A stretch of 64,000 bases of DNA, taken from Russula earlei. Lineage: Eukaryota > Basidiomycota > Agaricomycetes > Russulales > Russulaceae. Made by a program: the position numbers and the translations under genes. Below are positions 33,504 to 45,442 of the stretch, piece by piece. Location: NCBI GenBank assembly GCA_025769875.1, contig JAGFNK010000053.1, positions 112,236-176,235 on the forward strand. The letters are read 5' to 3'. Below the pieces are notes generated by a model. The model saw nothing but the letters and a program-made list of their open reading frames with translations. It was not told the origin of the DNA and made no database searches. Each line of letters begins with the position of its first letter. The first letter of the stretch is position 1.

Positions 33504-36500
33504 ATGGCATTTAATCAAGTCACCGCCACCTCCCTCACTCCCTCCCGCCCCGCGCCCCCGATTCCTCTCCGTCAAGCGTCCACAAGCTCATCTTCCACCG
33601 CTTTCTCTTCCAGCTCCTCCTTGACCCTTTCCCCAGCGTCTGTCTCAACTTCTTTTTATGCAACCTCTTACTCGGGCATTGGTGGCACGCCAAATATCGG
33701 CGGATTCCCAAGACGCAGTTCTGACGATGCCCCCATGTCAGGTATTGTCCGTCAAGGTTCCGTTGGTTTCAAGGAGGATGCGTTTGCTAGCTGGATTTGG
33801 AGAGAGAAATGGTTGATACTTAGGGAGCAGTCTCTCTCTGTCCATAAGAATGAGGCGAGTTTTATTTCGTTCTGGCCTTTCGAGTCTCAGCGTGCCCCCC
33901 CCCCCCCCCCCCCCCGCGTCAAGTCCGACGCGAGGTGGTCGGCTTCCTTTACCCACAACGACCTTCGATGTCTCGACGCGCCTCGTTTCCTTAGCGATCA
34001 TACTAGGGATGGTACTAACACATTCTCTCACTAGACCGCACCTTGCCAGAGTATCATTCAACTCCGCGACCTGGCAAATATTGAACGCACAGACCTGAAG
34101 CCCTACTGTTTGCTCCTCGAAACAAGAGACAAACGGTACTATCTCTCTATGAAGTCGGACGAAGAGTTGTACGGTTGGCAAGACGATATCTATTCTCGCA
34201 GTCCACTCAGCGGTGTGAGCAATCCGACCAATTTCGTCCACAAAGTACATGTTGGGTTCGATCCTGTCTCCGGTGCCTTCACTGTACGTCATTCATTTCC
34301 CTTAGTTCGCAGCTTTACGGATGGCATACAGGGCATGCCCGAACAATGGAGCAAGTTGCTCACTCAGTCTGCCATAACGCGCGAGGATTATCAGCGTAAT
34401 CCGCAAGCTGTGCTCGACGTACTCGAATTCTACACTGATCACCAGAAGCGCGAGATGGAAGAAATGGGTCTCTCGCCGGTGTCACGGACGCCAGTTGCTA
34501 CGAATACTCGTACGCCCCCTCCACTCTCTTCCCCGCACCGTTCTGAGGTCACGTTCTAGCTCGATTCGGGGCCGGTACGGGCCTTGGGGGCCTTGGAAAG
34601 CTCCCACCACTGGCGGAGACACCTCGATCACCAACACTCCTCCGTCAAGATTCGGCGCCGCCTTCATCAGGCACGGACTCTGCCAGTACCAACCTCGCCT
34701 TGGGTGCTCAGCGTGCCGCAGACTACGTCAACGGCACCTACTCTCATTCTCTCGGCGTATCGCAAACAAGTGGAAGCCAGAGACCTGCCCTCGCTGGTCT
34801 TTCTGCTTCGCGGCCTGCACCACCTCGTCCACTCCTCACCGGTACCCGTCCTGCACCGTCTCCAGCAAAGCCGGATCCCACTGATCTGAAGCAACGCGCA
34901 AGGCTCCAGAGTACAAGTGATGTAGCTGTCCCAGAGCGCAAAGATTCTCTACAGCCGCATCGACCCGATGACCGTGATCGCGAGCGTTCGCGTGAGCGGG
35001 AGATGGAGCGAGATCGTGAACGTGAGCGGGAGCGCGAACGTGAGCAGCAACGTCAACGAGCGCAGCGTGGGCAAGAGCGAGGGAAAGATCAGCCGGAGAG
35101 AGAGCGCCAGGACACGGAGGACGGTGATCAACGGCCCGTACTCCCCACGGCCAAGTCGGCGCCTACCACCGCGATTTCAGCCGCGAAGTCAATAACCCCA
35201 GATGCTGCCAGTCTGGGCACAAACACGCCTGCTGTCAAGCCTTTGCAGACTGCGAAAAAGCTAGCCCAAATAGGTGGGATTACCTCCGTCGCTGATGACG
35301 ATAGCAAGGCTGTTGGCAGCGGGGGTGTGGCAGCGGCAGCGGCTGCCCTCGAGAAGCCCAAGGCGAAGGAAGTCGAGAAACGGATTAGTACCATGACCGA
35401 GGCGCAAATTATGGAGAAGATGCGCAGCGTCGTAGATCTAGGCGACCCAAAGCAGCTATACAGCAAAATCAAGAAGATCGGGCAGGGGTGCGTGATCGTC
35501 TTTTTTTTTTTTTTTTTTGCGGTTCTGCGGTATAATTCATCCCGGGTGGATTCTTTTTGCAGTGCTTCTGGGCATGTGTACGTTGCCAAGACACTTGCAA
35601 CGGGAAAGAAGGTTGCGATCAAGGAGATGGACCTTTCAACACAGCCACGTAAGGAGCTCATCGTGAATGAAATTATGGTGATGAAAGAAAGCCGTCATCC
35701 GAACATTGTCAACTTCCTGAACTCATATCTCGTCCGTGGGAATGAGCTTTGGGTGGTCATGGAATTCATGGAAGGAGGTGCTCTAACCGACATTATCGAG
35801 AACAACACACTGGAGGAAGATCAGATCGCCTGTATTTCTAATGAGGTTTGCGTTCATCTACTTCCATTCACGGCAATTGTTGAAAAGTTGGCAGACTTGC
35901 AAAGGTCTTGGACATTTACATAGTCAACATATCATTCATCGAGATATCAAGTCGGATAATGTACTCTTGGATGCAGCAGGGCGGGTCAAAATCAGTAAGT
36001 TTCTCCATGGATCTCTTCACCTTCATTGCAAACCGGATCCCTTCCTTGAAGCCGACTTCGGGTTCTGCGCTAAGTTGACTGATCAAAAGTCCAAACGCGC
36101 AACAATGGTGGGCACGCCGTACTGGATGGCACCCGAAGTTGTGAAACAGAAAGAGTACGGAGCCAAGGTCGACATCTGGTCGCTCGGCATCATGGCGATT
36201 GAGATGATCGAACAGGAGCCGCCATATCTTGACGAGGAGCCACTCAAAGCTCTTTACCTAATAGCCACCAACGGCACGCCTACACTGAAGAAGCCCGAGG
36301 CACTCTCTCGCGAACTCAAATCGTTTTTAAGCGTGTGCCTGTGTGTGGATGTGAAGAGTCGTGCGACGGCGGGTGAGTTGCTAGAGGTGCGTTGTAGTAA
36401 TTTCTCAAAATTGCCTTGACATCTTACGGGTTTGCCCACCGCCGCTGCGCTACAAAGCACGAATTCTTGAAGAAGGCATGTGCTCTCTCCGGCCTCGCAC

Positions 36501-36538
36501 CGCTTCTACGGTTCCGCACGAACAAGCAGGCTACATGA
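33504..36538 (+). CDS. CLA4: p21-activated kinase Cla4 (PH-CRIB-kinase)
   Basis: Ser/Thr kinase effector of Cdc42/Rac controlling polarity, septation and hyphal growth. Exons 33504-33854, 34035-34283, 34332-34509, 34560-35487, 35563-35845, 35895-35994, 36052-36386, 36458-36538. These total 2505 nt, giving 834 aa. Ser-rich N-terminus; PH domain at about residues 77-175; CRIB at about 178-200 ([17 protein letters not shown]); a long Pro/Ser then Arg/Glu-Arg/Asp repeat linker; kinase at about 555-815 with [42 protein letters not shown] and [11 protein letters not shown]. The PH-CRIB-kinase order distinguishes Cla4 from Ste20. The first intron fits best as GC-AG (aatgag/gcgagt); it holds a run of 17 C, and intron 4 holds a long T run. 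Confidence 0.93.
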
Positions 36539-37022
36539 GCGCCTGACCACATCACTTGTACCTGTCCCTTTTCTTTACTGAAGTTGGATATCCTGCTTAC
36601 CTCGAGCTCACCATCCACCTTGCCGCCGTTCCCTTTCTTTACTTTACATGTTTGTCCGCCTGCGGTTTCATTATTTGTCCACGACTGTACGATTCCATGT
36701 CTCGCTGCCGCGGGTGTAGTATATACCTCTTTGTGCACCCATCCCTCGATCAACAAGCCCACACTTGCTGTTCTCTGTACTGTGATTACTCTGTGTAGGG
36801 TTGACAGAGAAGTGACGGTAACGATGACGCAAATGGAATATAATGCCTTCGCTGAAACGAGCTGAATATGCTGCATGCCACTTTCCTTGACAGAGTGAAA
36901 ACGGTATTTGATAGCAAAGTAATCGATGGTCTGATGGGTTGTACACGGACGAGGTCAATTGACTGTAAGTGCCTAGAAAACTACCAAAAACGAATCGGAT
37001 CGACATGCATGTTGGAGATCAG
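36539..37022. other. Convergent intergenic CLA4 / UBC7
   Basis: About 480 bp between two genes that converge. It holds the two 3' untranslated regions; no gene seen. Confidence 0.45.
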
Positions 37023-38015
37023 CTACTCAAATGCTTCCTCAGCGCTTCGGCGGACAAGTCGACGGACTTTCTTCCTGTAAGCTGGGATGGGTCTCGTGAA
37101 TGATAGAGAGAGAGGAAGAGAGACAGGAACAGACCAGCAATGTCTGTCCGGACTTCCTTCGCGGCGTCAACGTTTGCAGGGCTATCCAAGTTGGGGTTCT
37201 CAGAGGAAAGAAGGGAAATGACGCTCAACAACTGCGTTTTGGGAATGAATCAAATTAGCTAAAGTGTGATCCGGGCTGTCTGAGTCGAGACTGACGATAG
37301 ACTCGACGCTGTGGACAGGCACCCATCGTTCCCCCGCGTCCTCATAGCCGTACTGGTCGTCACCAGGGGCGTGCTTTGGTAGGTGGCATTGGACATCAGC
37401 CCGGCTGCGCTCGAAGAGACCTTTGGAAATCGCGCTTACTAGGATCGAGATACATACATCGCCATTGGGATAAACTGTACGGGATATTGCGTCTCAGAGG
37501 GAGGAAATACGGTGCAGAATGGGATGGAAAATGCACTGTTAGGATGCCACATTGGGGTGATAAAGCGCATCTTCGGAGGCAAGTCTGGAAACTCGGGTGG
37601 GAACGTTAATCGTGCTTTGAAGAAACCACCCTCGCTAAAGACGGAGATCATGGGCAAGGAAACAACCGGAGAAAATGGATACATACTAGAGAGTATCGGC
37701 AGGGCTATGATGGTTCCATCAAATGTCAGCATTCAGGAAGAGGGGTCAAAGGGACCAAGGGGTGAAGGGGGGAGTAACGGGGAGGGGGCGGAGGGAGAAG
37801 CGGACCCGATGATCATGATCTCCCATTCATACAGATTATTCTCATCAACAAGTCCTTCGCGAAGATGGCTGTCAGGACGGGGGGCGTTGGAAGGGATGCA
37901 AGAGTATGATAGGGTACGCACCGGCAGAAAAACCCTCCACGGGGTGCTTGGTTAATTCAGAGAGTTGACGGCGAAGAAGGAGGGTGTTGGATGCGAGCGA
38001 GGCGGTTGATGACAT
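37023..38015 (-). CDS. UBC7: Ubiquitin-conjugating enzyme E2 Ubc7 (UBE2G2 type)
   Basis: E2 enzyme of ER-associated degradation. Eight exons on the minus strand: 38015-37922, 37854-37806, 37706-37689, 37634-37537, 37474-37440, 37373-37296, 37231-37135, 37081-37023. These total 528 nt, giving 175 aa. Starts [18 protein letters not shown]; contains [38 protein letters not shown], the HPN motif (MWHPN) and the catalytic Cys in DVCISIL. The acidic-loop insert [17 protein letters not shown] is diagnostic of the Ubc7/UBE2G family. The third exon is a microexon of 18 nt. Ends [18 protein letters not shown]. Confidence 0.93.
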
Positions 38016-38153
38016 TGATGAGAGTTCAGGTCAGGACGGACGACGACAGAGTGTGAGTGAATAAATGAACTCGCGCCGGCTGGCTTTCTGTGTTGGCTTG
38101 GCTTGGTGGATTATATAATACACAACAACCGACCTTGCTTTCCTTCGATCTCG
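38016..38153. promoter_or_regulatory. Shared UBC7-EMC1 divergent promoter
   Basis: 138 bp separate the two start codons. A TATA-like ttatataata lies at 38111-38120, 34 bp before the EMC1 ATG. Both products act at the ER membrane, so shared control is plausible. Confidence 0.6.
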
Positions 38154-41100
38154 ATGCACCCTATCAATGTCCCCGCCCTTATTTTGACCTTCCTTTGCAT
38201 AGTAGTTGCGGCCTTACACGAGTCGGACGTTGGCATCGTCGACTGGCATCAACCGCTCGTAGGTCTACCGCTAACTTCATCCCCTTCCACCGCCCTCAGC
38301 TTCCAAATCAAAACGGGTCAATCTCCAACGGAAGCGTTGTTGCTCACTGCAACGGATAGCAATGTACTCGCTGCGTTACATGCTTCGAATGGCTCCCTAG
38401 GTACATGTCGTCTCTCTTACGGCTGCTCACAATATCTGACCTAAATTAGCATGGCGATTCATTTACCAACCGACAGACCGGATCGTTCATTACCGGAGGC
38501 ACAAAGAGAGCAAGTATTGTCTTTTCGTGCATGGCCTGTACATCACCTTATATTGCGCAGCGGTCGTGGCTTTGTCAGGGCCTGGTGGCATAATGATCAG
38601 ACGATTTGACTATGCTACCGGTCAACTCGTACTGGAGAAGCGGCTCCACGCCCCTCATGAAGGTCATCGTCCTGATCGTGGTGACTTTGGCACTAGTACT
38701 GCATTGGCCTTCATGGAAAAATCTCAAGATCTCATTGCGTTGACCTGTGGTCGTACCGTTCAGCGTGTTGGAGAATCGGGGAAAATACTTTGGGTTTGGG
38801 AGGCACCCATTAACACGTGGGAACTTCTCTCTCCGTTCATTGACTCTTTGGGTTCTAATCCGTTTCTTAGTGTGTCTGTTAATTATGCAAAGCTGGTCAC
38901 TACGCCATCCGCTGTCTACGTTATTGGGCTAGAAAAGTCATTCTCTTCTTACACCCTGCGTGTAACCTCACTATCTTCTTCTACCGGAGAGGTGCTTTCG
39001 TCCGTTAACATTCCTTCTTCTATTGTGAACGGCTCATCCACAATGTTCACATTGTCCTCTGATACCTCAACCGTTGATCCTCGTGTTGTTTGGCTCGAAG
39101 CTGGCGCCATCCATTCCGTGTCGCTCGTTCCGTCTCTCACCGATAGACCCACCGCAATACAAGGATCCGGATATAAAAAAATGATCGATATTGGTTTGGA
39201 AAACAAGGGGATCTTCATTGCTCTGAAGGCTGACGATACCGGCCGAGTGTTTAGGCTCAGCACAGACAAGGGGATATTGGAAGTTATATGGGAGTTTGCT
39301 GACTCGGTGAGTGCATATCTGGAAAGTCTTGCTCCTCTGCTAAGTTGACGATTTCAGGCAAAGTCTGATCGATATGCAGAGTCACTTTATGTTGGTGGGC
39401 TAGACGGAGCGGGTTTTCCTTACATTGGACGCATAGTCTGGTCGTTTGTATTGAGCGTAAGTGAAATCGTGATGGTATATCAATACCACACTAGGTTTCC
39501 TCCCAACAGAAAGCCACAGCACACGTGTATGCTCCTCACATGGCCGCAAGAAAGGGTCTCCTTTCTGGTTTCACGTTCGACTTCGATACGTCAACACATG
39601 GGATCATTAGCCATGTCGGTCATCTATGTTTATTTTTCAGGCATTATTCTAAGACTTTGGACCGTTCCTTCAGGTAGCGTTACACACAGCCTACGTAAAG
39701 GAGCTCGATCTTCTTCCCTACCTTGCTTTGACGACCACAACTGGCGCCATTCAGCTTTGGAGGGGCGACATCGTACAATGGACGCGGGAAGAAGGCCTCT
39801 CGAGGCTTCAAGTGGCTGAGATGGTTGAATTACCGGAACGCAAGATTATCGCAGCGCACATCGTAGACCAGGACGAGACAATGTCCGACCGCATTAGGCG
39901 ACAGCTCGCCGATGTGAAGGTGTGTGCAAGAGAGGCCCACACTGGTCAATCGTATGGTTATGTGATTTCGTTAGGGTTTGCCCCGCTATATCCTCCACTT
40001 TATCAGAAGGTTTGCGACGAATTCCTATGCTTCGACCCATCAGCGCACAGTGCCGGCCTCCATGACAACATCTGCCTTTGGCCCACTTGCACGCGATGCC
40101 TTTGGATTTCGTCAAGTCATCGTCGCCGCAAACGATCTCGGCAAAGTCTATGGGTTGGACTCAAGTAGTGGTGCTGTGCTTTGGAGTCGTATACTAAGTT
40201 TCGGCTCGGCAGTACATGTCGGCGCACAAATCACCCCAGTCAAAATTTTCGTGTTGCGGACAGTTGCGCATAGTGGTGTCCCCGAGGTCGTGTTGGTCAC
40301 TCAGCGACATGCTGCTAACGTGATGCATTTCCTCCTGCTAACAGCACCGTGATAGTAATTTAACTCCCAGGGACGGGTCGATACTGTGATATTCCATGTC
40401 AATGCCTTCACAGGAGACGACCTTTCGGAAAGATCGTCAACAAACACGGTTCTACAAGGCGTTGACATCATCTCCGGACCGTTGTCAGGTGCCTTCCCAC
40501 TCCCCGGCATTAACAAGGCCGTTATGCTTCTTGACGAATCCTTAAACGTTCGTTACACACTCCGGATGTCTCTCCCTATTCGATTTACGCTTATTTTAGG
40601 TATATTTCTACCCTGAGACATTCACCACGGATGAGAGGGAATTTGCAAAGATTGTCAGCAAATTGAACGTCGCATTGCCTACCAGCAGGGCTGGACAACC
40701 CCAATTAACAGGACACCACTTTAGCACGACAGAACGCGGTCGAGCGACGGCTTTCGCGACCTGGGCATCGTCCTTCCCCTTAGAGGAGAGAATATTTTCA
40801 ATCATCTCTCGACCTTCTGGCCCGATTGCATCTCTCGGAAACGTCCTCGGAAACCGTACAACATTGTACAAGTATCTCAACGCACATCTTGTTGCCGTGA
40901 CCACAGTCTCTCCAACTACGTGTGGGGTATATGTATTAGATGCTGCGAAAGGGAATATCCTTTATCATGCAAGCATCGGTTCCGGCGAAGGCGAGAGGCG
41001 GTGCGATTTGCATGCGACGTTTGTAGAGAACTGGTTGGTATACGTGTATTGGGATGCTCAGTATCAAGGGGTTGAGACGACAAAGGGTCACAGACTAGTA

Positions 41101-41870
41101 ACCGTAGAGCTTTATGAGGGAGCCCTGCCGGATGACAAAACGAGAAGGTGCGTTGGCCGATTAATCAGGATGAGTTCTTGTATATCCCTAACTGGAGTCT
41201 AGTTTGGAATTATCGTCTTACTCAAACAGATCACTGGCCATAACCACCATCGAACAGTCATACATTTTCCCCCATGCGATCACCTCCATTACAACAACGT
41301 CAACCAAGCATGGTGTTTCAACGAAAGACATCATAGGTGTGTTCTATGCGGAATTCTGCTGCCCAAACTTACGTGGAATCGCCATCTATTCAGTCGCGAA
41401 CGAAAACGGTCAGATCCAATCATTTCCTCGCCTGTTATTGAATCCTCGGCGAACGAAGGATAAGCCGACCGCAGAGGACCAGGAGGAATGGCTTGTCCAA
41501 TATGATCCCGTGCTCCCAGATGACACGCGTCGTGTGCTCTCACATAACTACTACGTGCGTTATTTGTATTTCCGGCCTTTCAAGATCACGCAACCTCACT
41601 CCTATGATCCCTTTTCCCTTTAAAATACAGGTTGCGAAAGTGCGACGCATACTCACCGCTCCGACATTGCTAGAATCTACGTCAATCATCTTTGCATATG
41701 GGCTCGACCTATTCTGCACACGCATGGCACCTTCTGGTACATTTGATGTCCTCAACGAGACATTTAACAAGGCACAGCTTGTCTTCACTATTTGTGGCCT
41801 GGCGATCGCAATCGTGGCAACTAGGCCAATGATGCGGCGAAAGCGGATCCGCGAGAAATGGTATCAATGA
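38154..41870 (+). CDS. EMC1: ER membrane protein complex subunit 1
   Basis: Largest EMC subunit, which helps insert multi-pass membrane proteins. Eleven exons: 38154-38400, 38450-39306, 39358-39456, 39510-39614, 39674-39919, 39975-40319, 40371-40547, 40600-41147, 41203-41336, 41394-41554, 41631-41870. These total 3159 nt, giving 1052 aa. A signal peptide (MHPINVPALILTFLCIVVAA) is followed by a PQQ/beta-propeller-like lumenal region (VDWHQPLVGLP, NVLAALHASNG, VVALSGPGG). The conserved C-terminal DUF1620-type block has LGNRTTLYKYLNAHLVAV, STKHGVSTKDII, NENGQIQSFP, LESTSIIFAYGLDLFCTR and MAPSGTFDVLNETFNK. A transmembrane helix near the C-terminus precedes a basic tail. The segment near 38515-38565 is read as exon; a small intron there cannot be excluded. 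Confidence 0.93.
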
Positions 41871-42352
41871 GTTGGGTGGCTTTAAGCTGTTTATAGACCC
41901 CTATTAGCTGATGTACGGCGTTATTCCATAGTGCGTCGTGAGAAGGGTGGTGTAACCGGATTGTCATCGTACTTCGAAATTATTAATATATAGAGAACAT
42001 GGACGAGTTGTGTCAAGCTATGGCATAGCAGTCCACATTTGCCAGATGCTATGGATTACTATCCCTGCGCCCATCTTCAGACAGCACCCATCTTTGGACA
42101 GTCATGCTCTGTCACCCCAAAAGTTTCAAATCCTGCCAGGTTGCTCTTGGCTTTCACCAGCATGGGAGTTGAATACAACATTCTCATGTGCATAAGTGCA
42201 AGCACATTTGGACGCTGCACACTCAAGACTCACTCAATAAACCAATCTCACACATTCTAAGGATCTAATAGTAATTAGATCACCAATGTATATACATAGG
42301 AACAAGTGATCAAATACAGTCAGAAATTGTTCTAGAAGGAATATAACTGAGA
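41871..42352. other. EMC1 3' flank and outer part of the fossil pogo-like element
   Basis: No gene. The right part (about 42010-42352) lies downstream, on the minus strand, of the fossil pogo-like coding sequence and is probably its 3' untranslated/terminal DNA. Confidence 0.35.
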
Positions 42353-42538
42353 TCAAAAGTTCTCATCTTCAATGCTGGGATAAGGTATGGGATGGTACAG
42401 AGGTAAGGGTGCATTATCTGGGGGATATTGTTGTTGGGTATGAGAGGAGGACGGGGTGTGATATGAACTGGAAGATGCAAGCATGTTCAGAAGATGTGCA
42501 GAGGGATGGAGATTCTGATCTGGAAATGATGATAATAA
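42353..42538 (-). pseudogene. Fossil pogo-like transposase, C-terminal piece
   Basis: On the minus strand this reads on directly from the piece at 50077-50644 once the Harbinger insertion is removed. The frame across the junction is continuous (NEILLSSFPDQNLH) and ends with a Ser/Tyr/Pro-rich tail and a stop at 42353. The Pro/His-rich end resembles the end of the pogo transposase at 4270-6594. Confidence 0.65.
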
Positions 42539-42807
42539 GGCCCCATACAGCAACCAAGATTTCTTGAAACTTGAACTTGGAACTTGAATTTTGGGATTAG
42601 CCAGGAGTGACAGGAGTGACAGGTGTGATGACAGTGACATGTCATATGATTAACTAATATCAGTTGTTTTTGTCTGTTAACTGTAATTCACATATTTGTT
42701 GTTGTAATGACTGATGCACCCAAAAACTTTTTATGCCCCTCTGAGTTATGGCCAATTTTTTACCCCCCAATTTCAAGTCATCACCTGTCCATCCCCTGGT
42801 CAATGCT

Positions 42808-44063
42808 ATGGCTGATTACCTTGATCAGGAGAGGCTGTATCTGCAGCAGGTACAACAGTGATGCCAACAACTTCTAATGATTTTATATTTTACAGGTTAT
42901 GCCCTTTATGGCTTCCAGGCCATACAGTCAATGCTCAAACCCTGTTCTCCTCCTATTCCATATCACACCTCCACCCTCACTGGTCTTGCCTGGGTCCATG
43001 AACTACTCACCAGCCACCCAGAATGCATTTAGAATGAACTTGGGGTCCATAAACATGTGTTTCACAAGCTCCAGCAGACTCTCCATGACTTTGGTGTTGT
43101 GTCATCTCGGCATGTCCAAATTGAAGAACAGGTTGCCATATTTCTCTATGCTGCTTCCACCAGGCTGTCAACAACAAATATTGGAGAGCGTTTTCAGCGG
43201 TCACCAAGCATGGTCTCAAAGTACATATCCCATGGTTTCCTTCTATGTATCTTCTGATGGATATCCAGATATTTTAAAAAGATGCTCAGAGTTCTTGCAA
43301 CCCCCCCCTCTCTACACCACCTTTGTACAGCTTCCTGATGCCGATTCCCCTCCTCACTCCTTTATCCAAGGGAATCCCAAATTTTTTCCCTTTTTCAAGG
43401 ATGCCCTGGGTGCTATCGATGGCACCCACATCGGTTGTTACTCCACTGCCGCAGAGCACGATGCAACAAGAGACCACAACAGCATTCTCTCACAGAACTG
43501 CCTTGCTGCTTGTTCATTTGACCTCCACTTCACATATCTTTTGACTGGTTGGGAGGGCTCCACTGCTGACTCAACTCTTTTCCATGATGCCCATCATTCT
43601 GATTTCCCCATCCCAAGAGGGAAATACTATCTCGCTGATGCAGGCTTTGCCTCATCAAACATGCTGCTTGTTCTTTATCAAGGTGTACGATATCATCTAT
43701 CTGAGTGGGGTCATGCTGGCATATGGTGTGTTCTCTCTTTCTTTCACATCTTCTCACTAATTTTTACGCTTGTCCTAGGCCACACACACCCCAGGAATTA
43801 TTCAATCTGTGCCATGCTCAAGCTCGCAATGTCATAGAGTGTATGTTTGGGATTCTCAAGTGGTGTTTCAAAATCCTTCAGTACCCCCCCTGAGTATAAC
43901 ATGGACATTCAAGCACACATCCCATCGGCACTTGCAGCCCTTCACAATTTTATTTGCCATTATGATCACAGTGAGATCGATGTATTTGATGACAGGGTAG
44001 ACCCTCAGATGGGTCATCATGAAGTGGCTGGTGAACTGGGAAGAGGGGTAGTGATGCGCTATG
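42808..44063 (+). pseudogene. Harbinger DDE transposase, interrupted by copia
   Basis: DDE_Tnp_4 nuclease. Recognisable blocks: VHELLTSHPECI, HVQIEEQVAIFLYAAS, NIGERFQRSPSMVSK (helix-turn-helix), ALGAIDGTHIGCY (first Asp), YLLTGWEGSTADSTLFHDA (second Asp) and NVIECMFGILKWCF (Glu). Introns are visible at 43221-43268 and at about 43725-43780. Damage: a TAG stop at 43030-43032; one extra base in the C8 run at 43301-43308; one extra base in the C7 run at 43884-43890; and the 4.35 kb copia insertion after 44063. The C-terminus resumes at 48418. Confidence 0.85.
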
Positions 44064-44347
44064 TGTTGGACGTGCAGCCGCTAAGTGCCGCGCGAACGGA
44101 CAACCCGGACCATACGTGTAAATAATTTGAATTTAGACAACCTGGACCGTACGTGTAAATAATTCGAATTTAGTTATCGTTCATTTTTCCCTCAGTCTTT
44201 TACACACAAGACTGAGGTCAGTACTACAATTTCTTTACACTCCTTTAAAGCTAATACTGTACATAGCTCTTATTCTATAGGTTAACACACTAACCTGAAT
44301 ACAGTCTTTTACACACAAGACTGAGCTCTTATTCTATAGCTCCAACA
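44064..44347 (+). repeat. Copia 5' LTR, 284 bp
   Basis: Differs from the 3' LTR mainly by a 37 bp tandem duplication (two copies of a unit beginning gacaacc.ggacc). It contains two copies of a stem-loop, cagtctt-ttacacac-aagactg (about 44193-44214 and 44302-44323). Confidence 0.92.
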
Positions 44348-44416
44348 GATTATGAGACCTGGTCGTCCCTGACATCATGAACTCCCACCAGCTTCCAAAT
44401 CACATAACGAAACACC

Positions 44417-45442
44417 ATGAGCGCCCCCACAGCAACCGCAAACATCGCGCCCTCGAGAGGCAGCCACGCTCCCACCGTAGGAGCCGCAGGAAAAACTTAC
44501 ATGGGCAGCCAACACGGTTACGACAGACCACTCTTCGAAGGTGGCACAGTCGTGTACATGCAATGGAAAGCTAATATAGAAGCACTGTTCAAAACAAACG
44601 GCCTGATAGAAATCATAAATGGGACATACTCAAAACCGGACCCCAGCAATGACCCGAGCGGCTTCGCCGACTGGGAGCAGAAAGATCGTGAAGCACACGC
44701 CCACATTTTACTGACATTAAACAGGCACACTCTTGACACTGCCCTAGGCATTGCTGGAGCCAAAAACACTTGGGACACACTCGAAAAGCACTTTGCCAGG
44801 AAGGGCGAGCAACGCGTCGCACACCTACTGATGGACCTATACCGGGCTACATTCACTGAAATGGAACCCATGGCTCCCCAGATATTACGACAGCTACACG
44901 CCGCCCAAACCCTCGAGAAATTCGGTTACCCAATATACGAGAAAGTCCTCATCTGGATGCTAATTCTCGCGCTACTGGAAAAGATGGCCAAACTCAAGGC
45001 CACTCTTCACTTGACGCTGCCCAGCCATCTAACAGCCGAGCACGTCATGGACCGCATCCTCCATGAGGAGTGTCGGATCCAATTGACCAATGACACGGCC
45101 ACACCTCACCATTGCAAAGGCGACCCAAATGAGAAAGAGCCGGGAAACGCAAAGCGAGAAAGGCACAACATCACAGTGCACTCACTGCAGACGCAGGGGG
45201 CACAATACACACAAATGCTGGAAAATTCACGGAATACCGCAGGACAAAGCAACAGCGGCAGTAGCAGCAACAACTGGCACAGGTGCGCACAACGCAGTGA
45301 CGCCCACGCCCACTGGGCCTGGCACAAGCACGCGCAGCGCAGCGACGCCGACGCTCGCAGACCAGCCACCAGCCAGCGCCGCCATCGCATACGTCCCCAC
45401 ATCCGACAACAGCACTTCATTACTTCAGGCAATCAGAGATGA
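44417..45442 (+). CDS. Copia Gag (UBN2-type capsid)
   Basis: 341 codons starting at an ATG 70 bp after the LTR. Typical copia gag features: VYMQWKANIEALFKTNGLIE, DWEQKDREAHAHILLTL, AKNTWDTLEKHFARKGEQR. The final third overlaps, in another frame, the zinc-knuckle/protease ORF that starts at 45090; expression of the latter needs a +1 (or -2) frame change, or the overlap reflects a lesion. Confidence 0.85.
   Translation: MSAPTATANIAPSRGSHAPTVGAAGKTYMGSQHGYDRPLFEGGTVVYMQWKANIEALFKTNGLIEIINGTYSKPDPSNDPSGFADWEQKDREAHAHILLTLNRHTLDTALGIAGAKNTWDTLEKHFARKGEQRVAHLLMDLYRATFTEMEPMAPQILRQLHAAQTLEKFGYPIYEKVLIWMLILALLEKMAKLKATLHLTLPSHLTAEHVMDRILHEECRIQLTNDTATPHHCKGDPNEKEPGNAKRERHNITVHSLQTQGAQYTQMLENSRNTAGQSNSGSSSNNWHRCAQRSDAHAHWAWHKHAQRSDADARRPATSQRRHRIRPHIRQQHFITSGNQR

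Noticed and set aside
34949..35131. Separate minus-strand gene over the CLA4 linker
   Set aside because: Shadow of the Arg-Asp/Glu repeat codons of CLA4.
38515..38565. Intron inside EMC1 exon 2
   Set aside because: The candidate gt...ag (47 nt) would break the frame, while reading through stays open; kept as exon.
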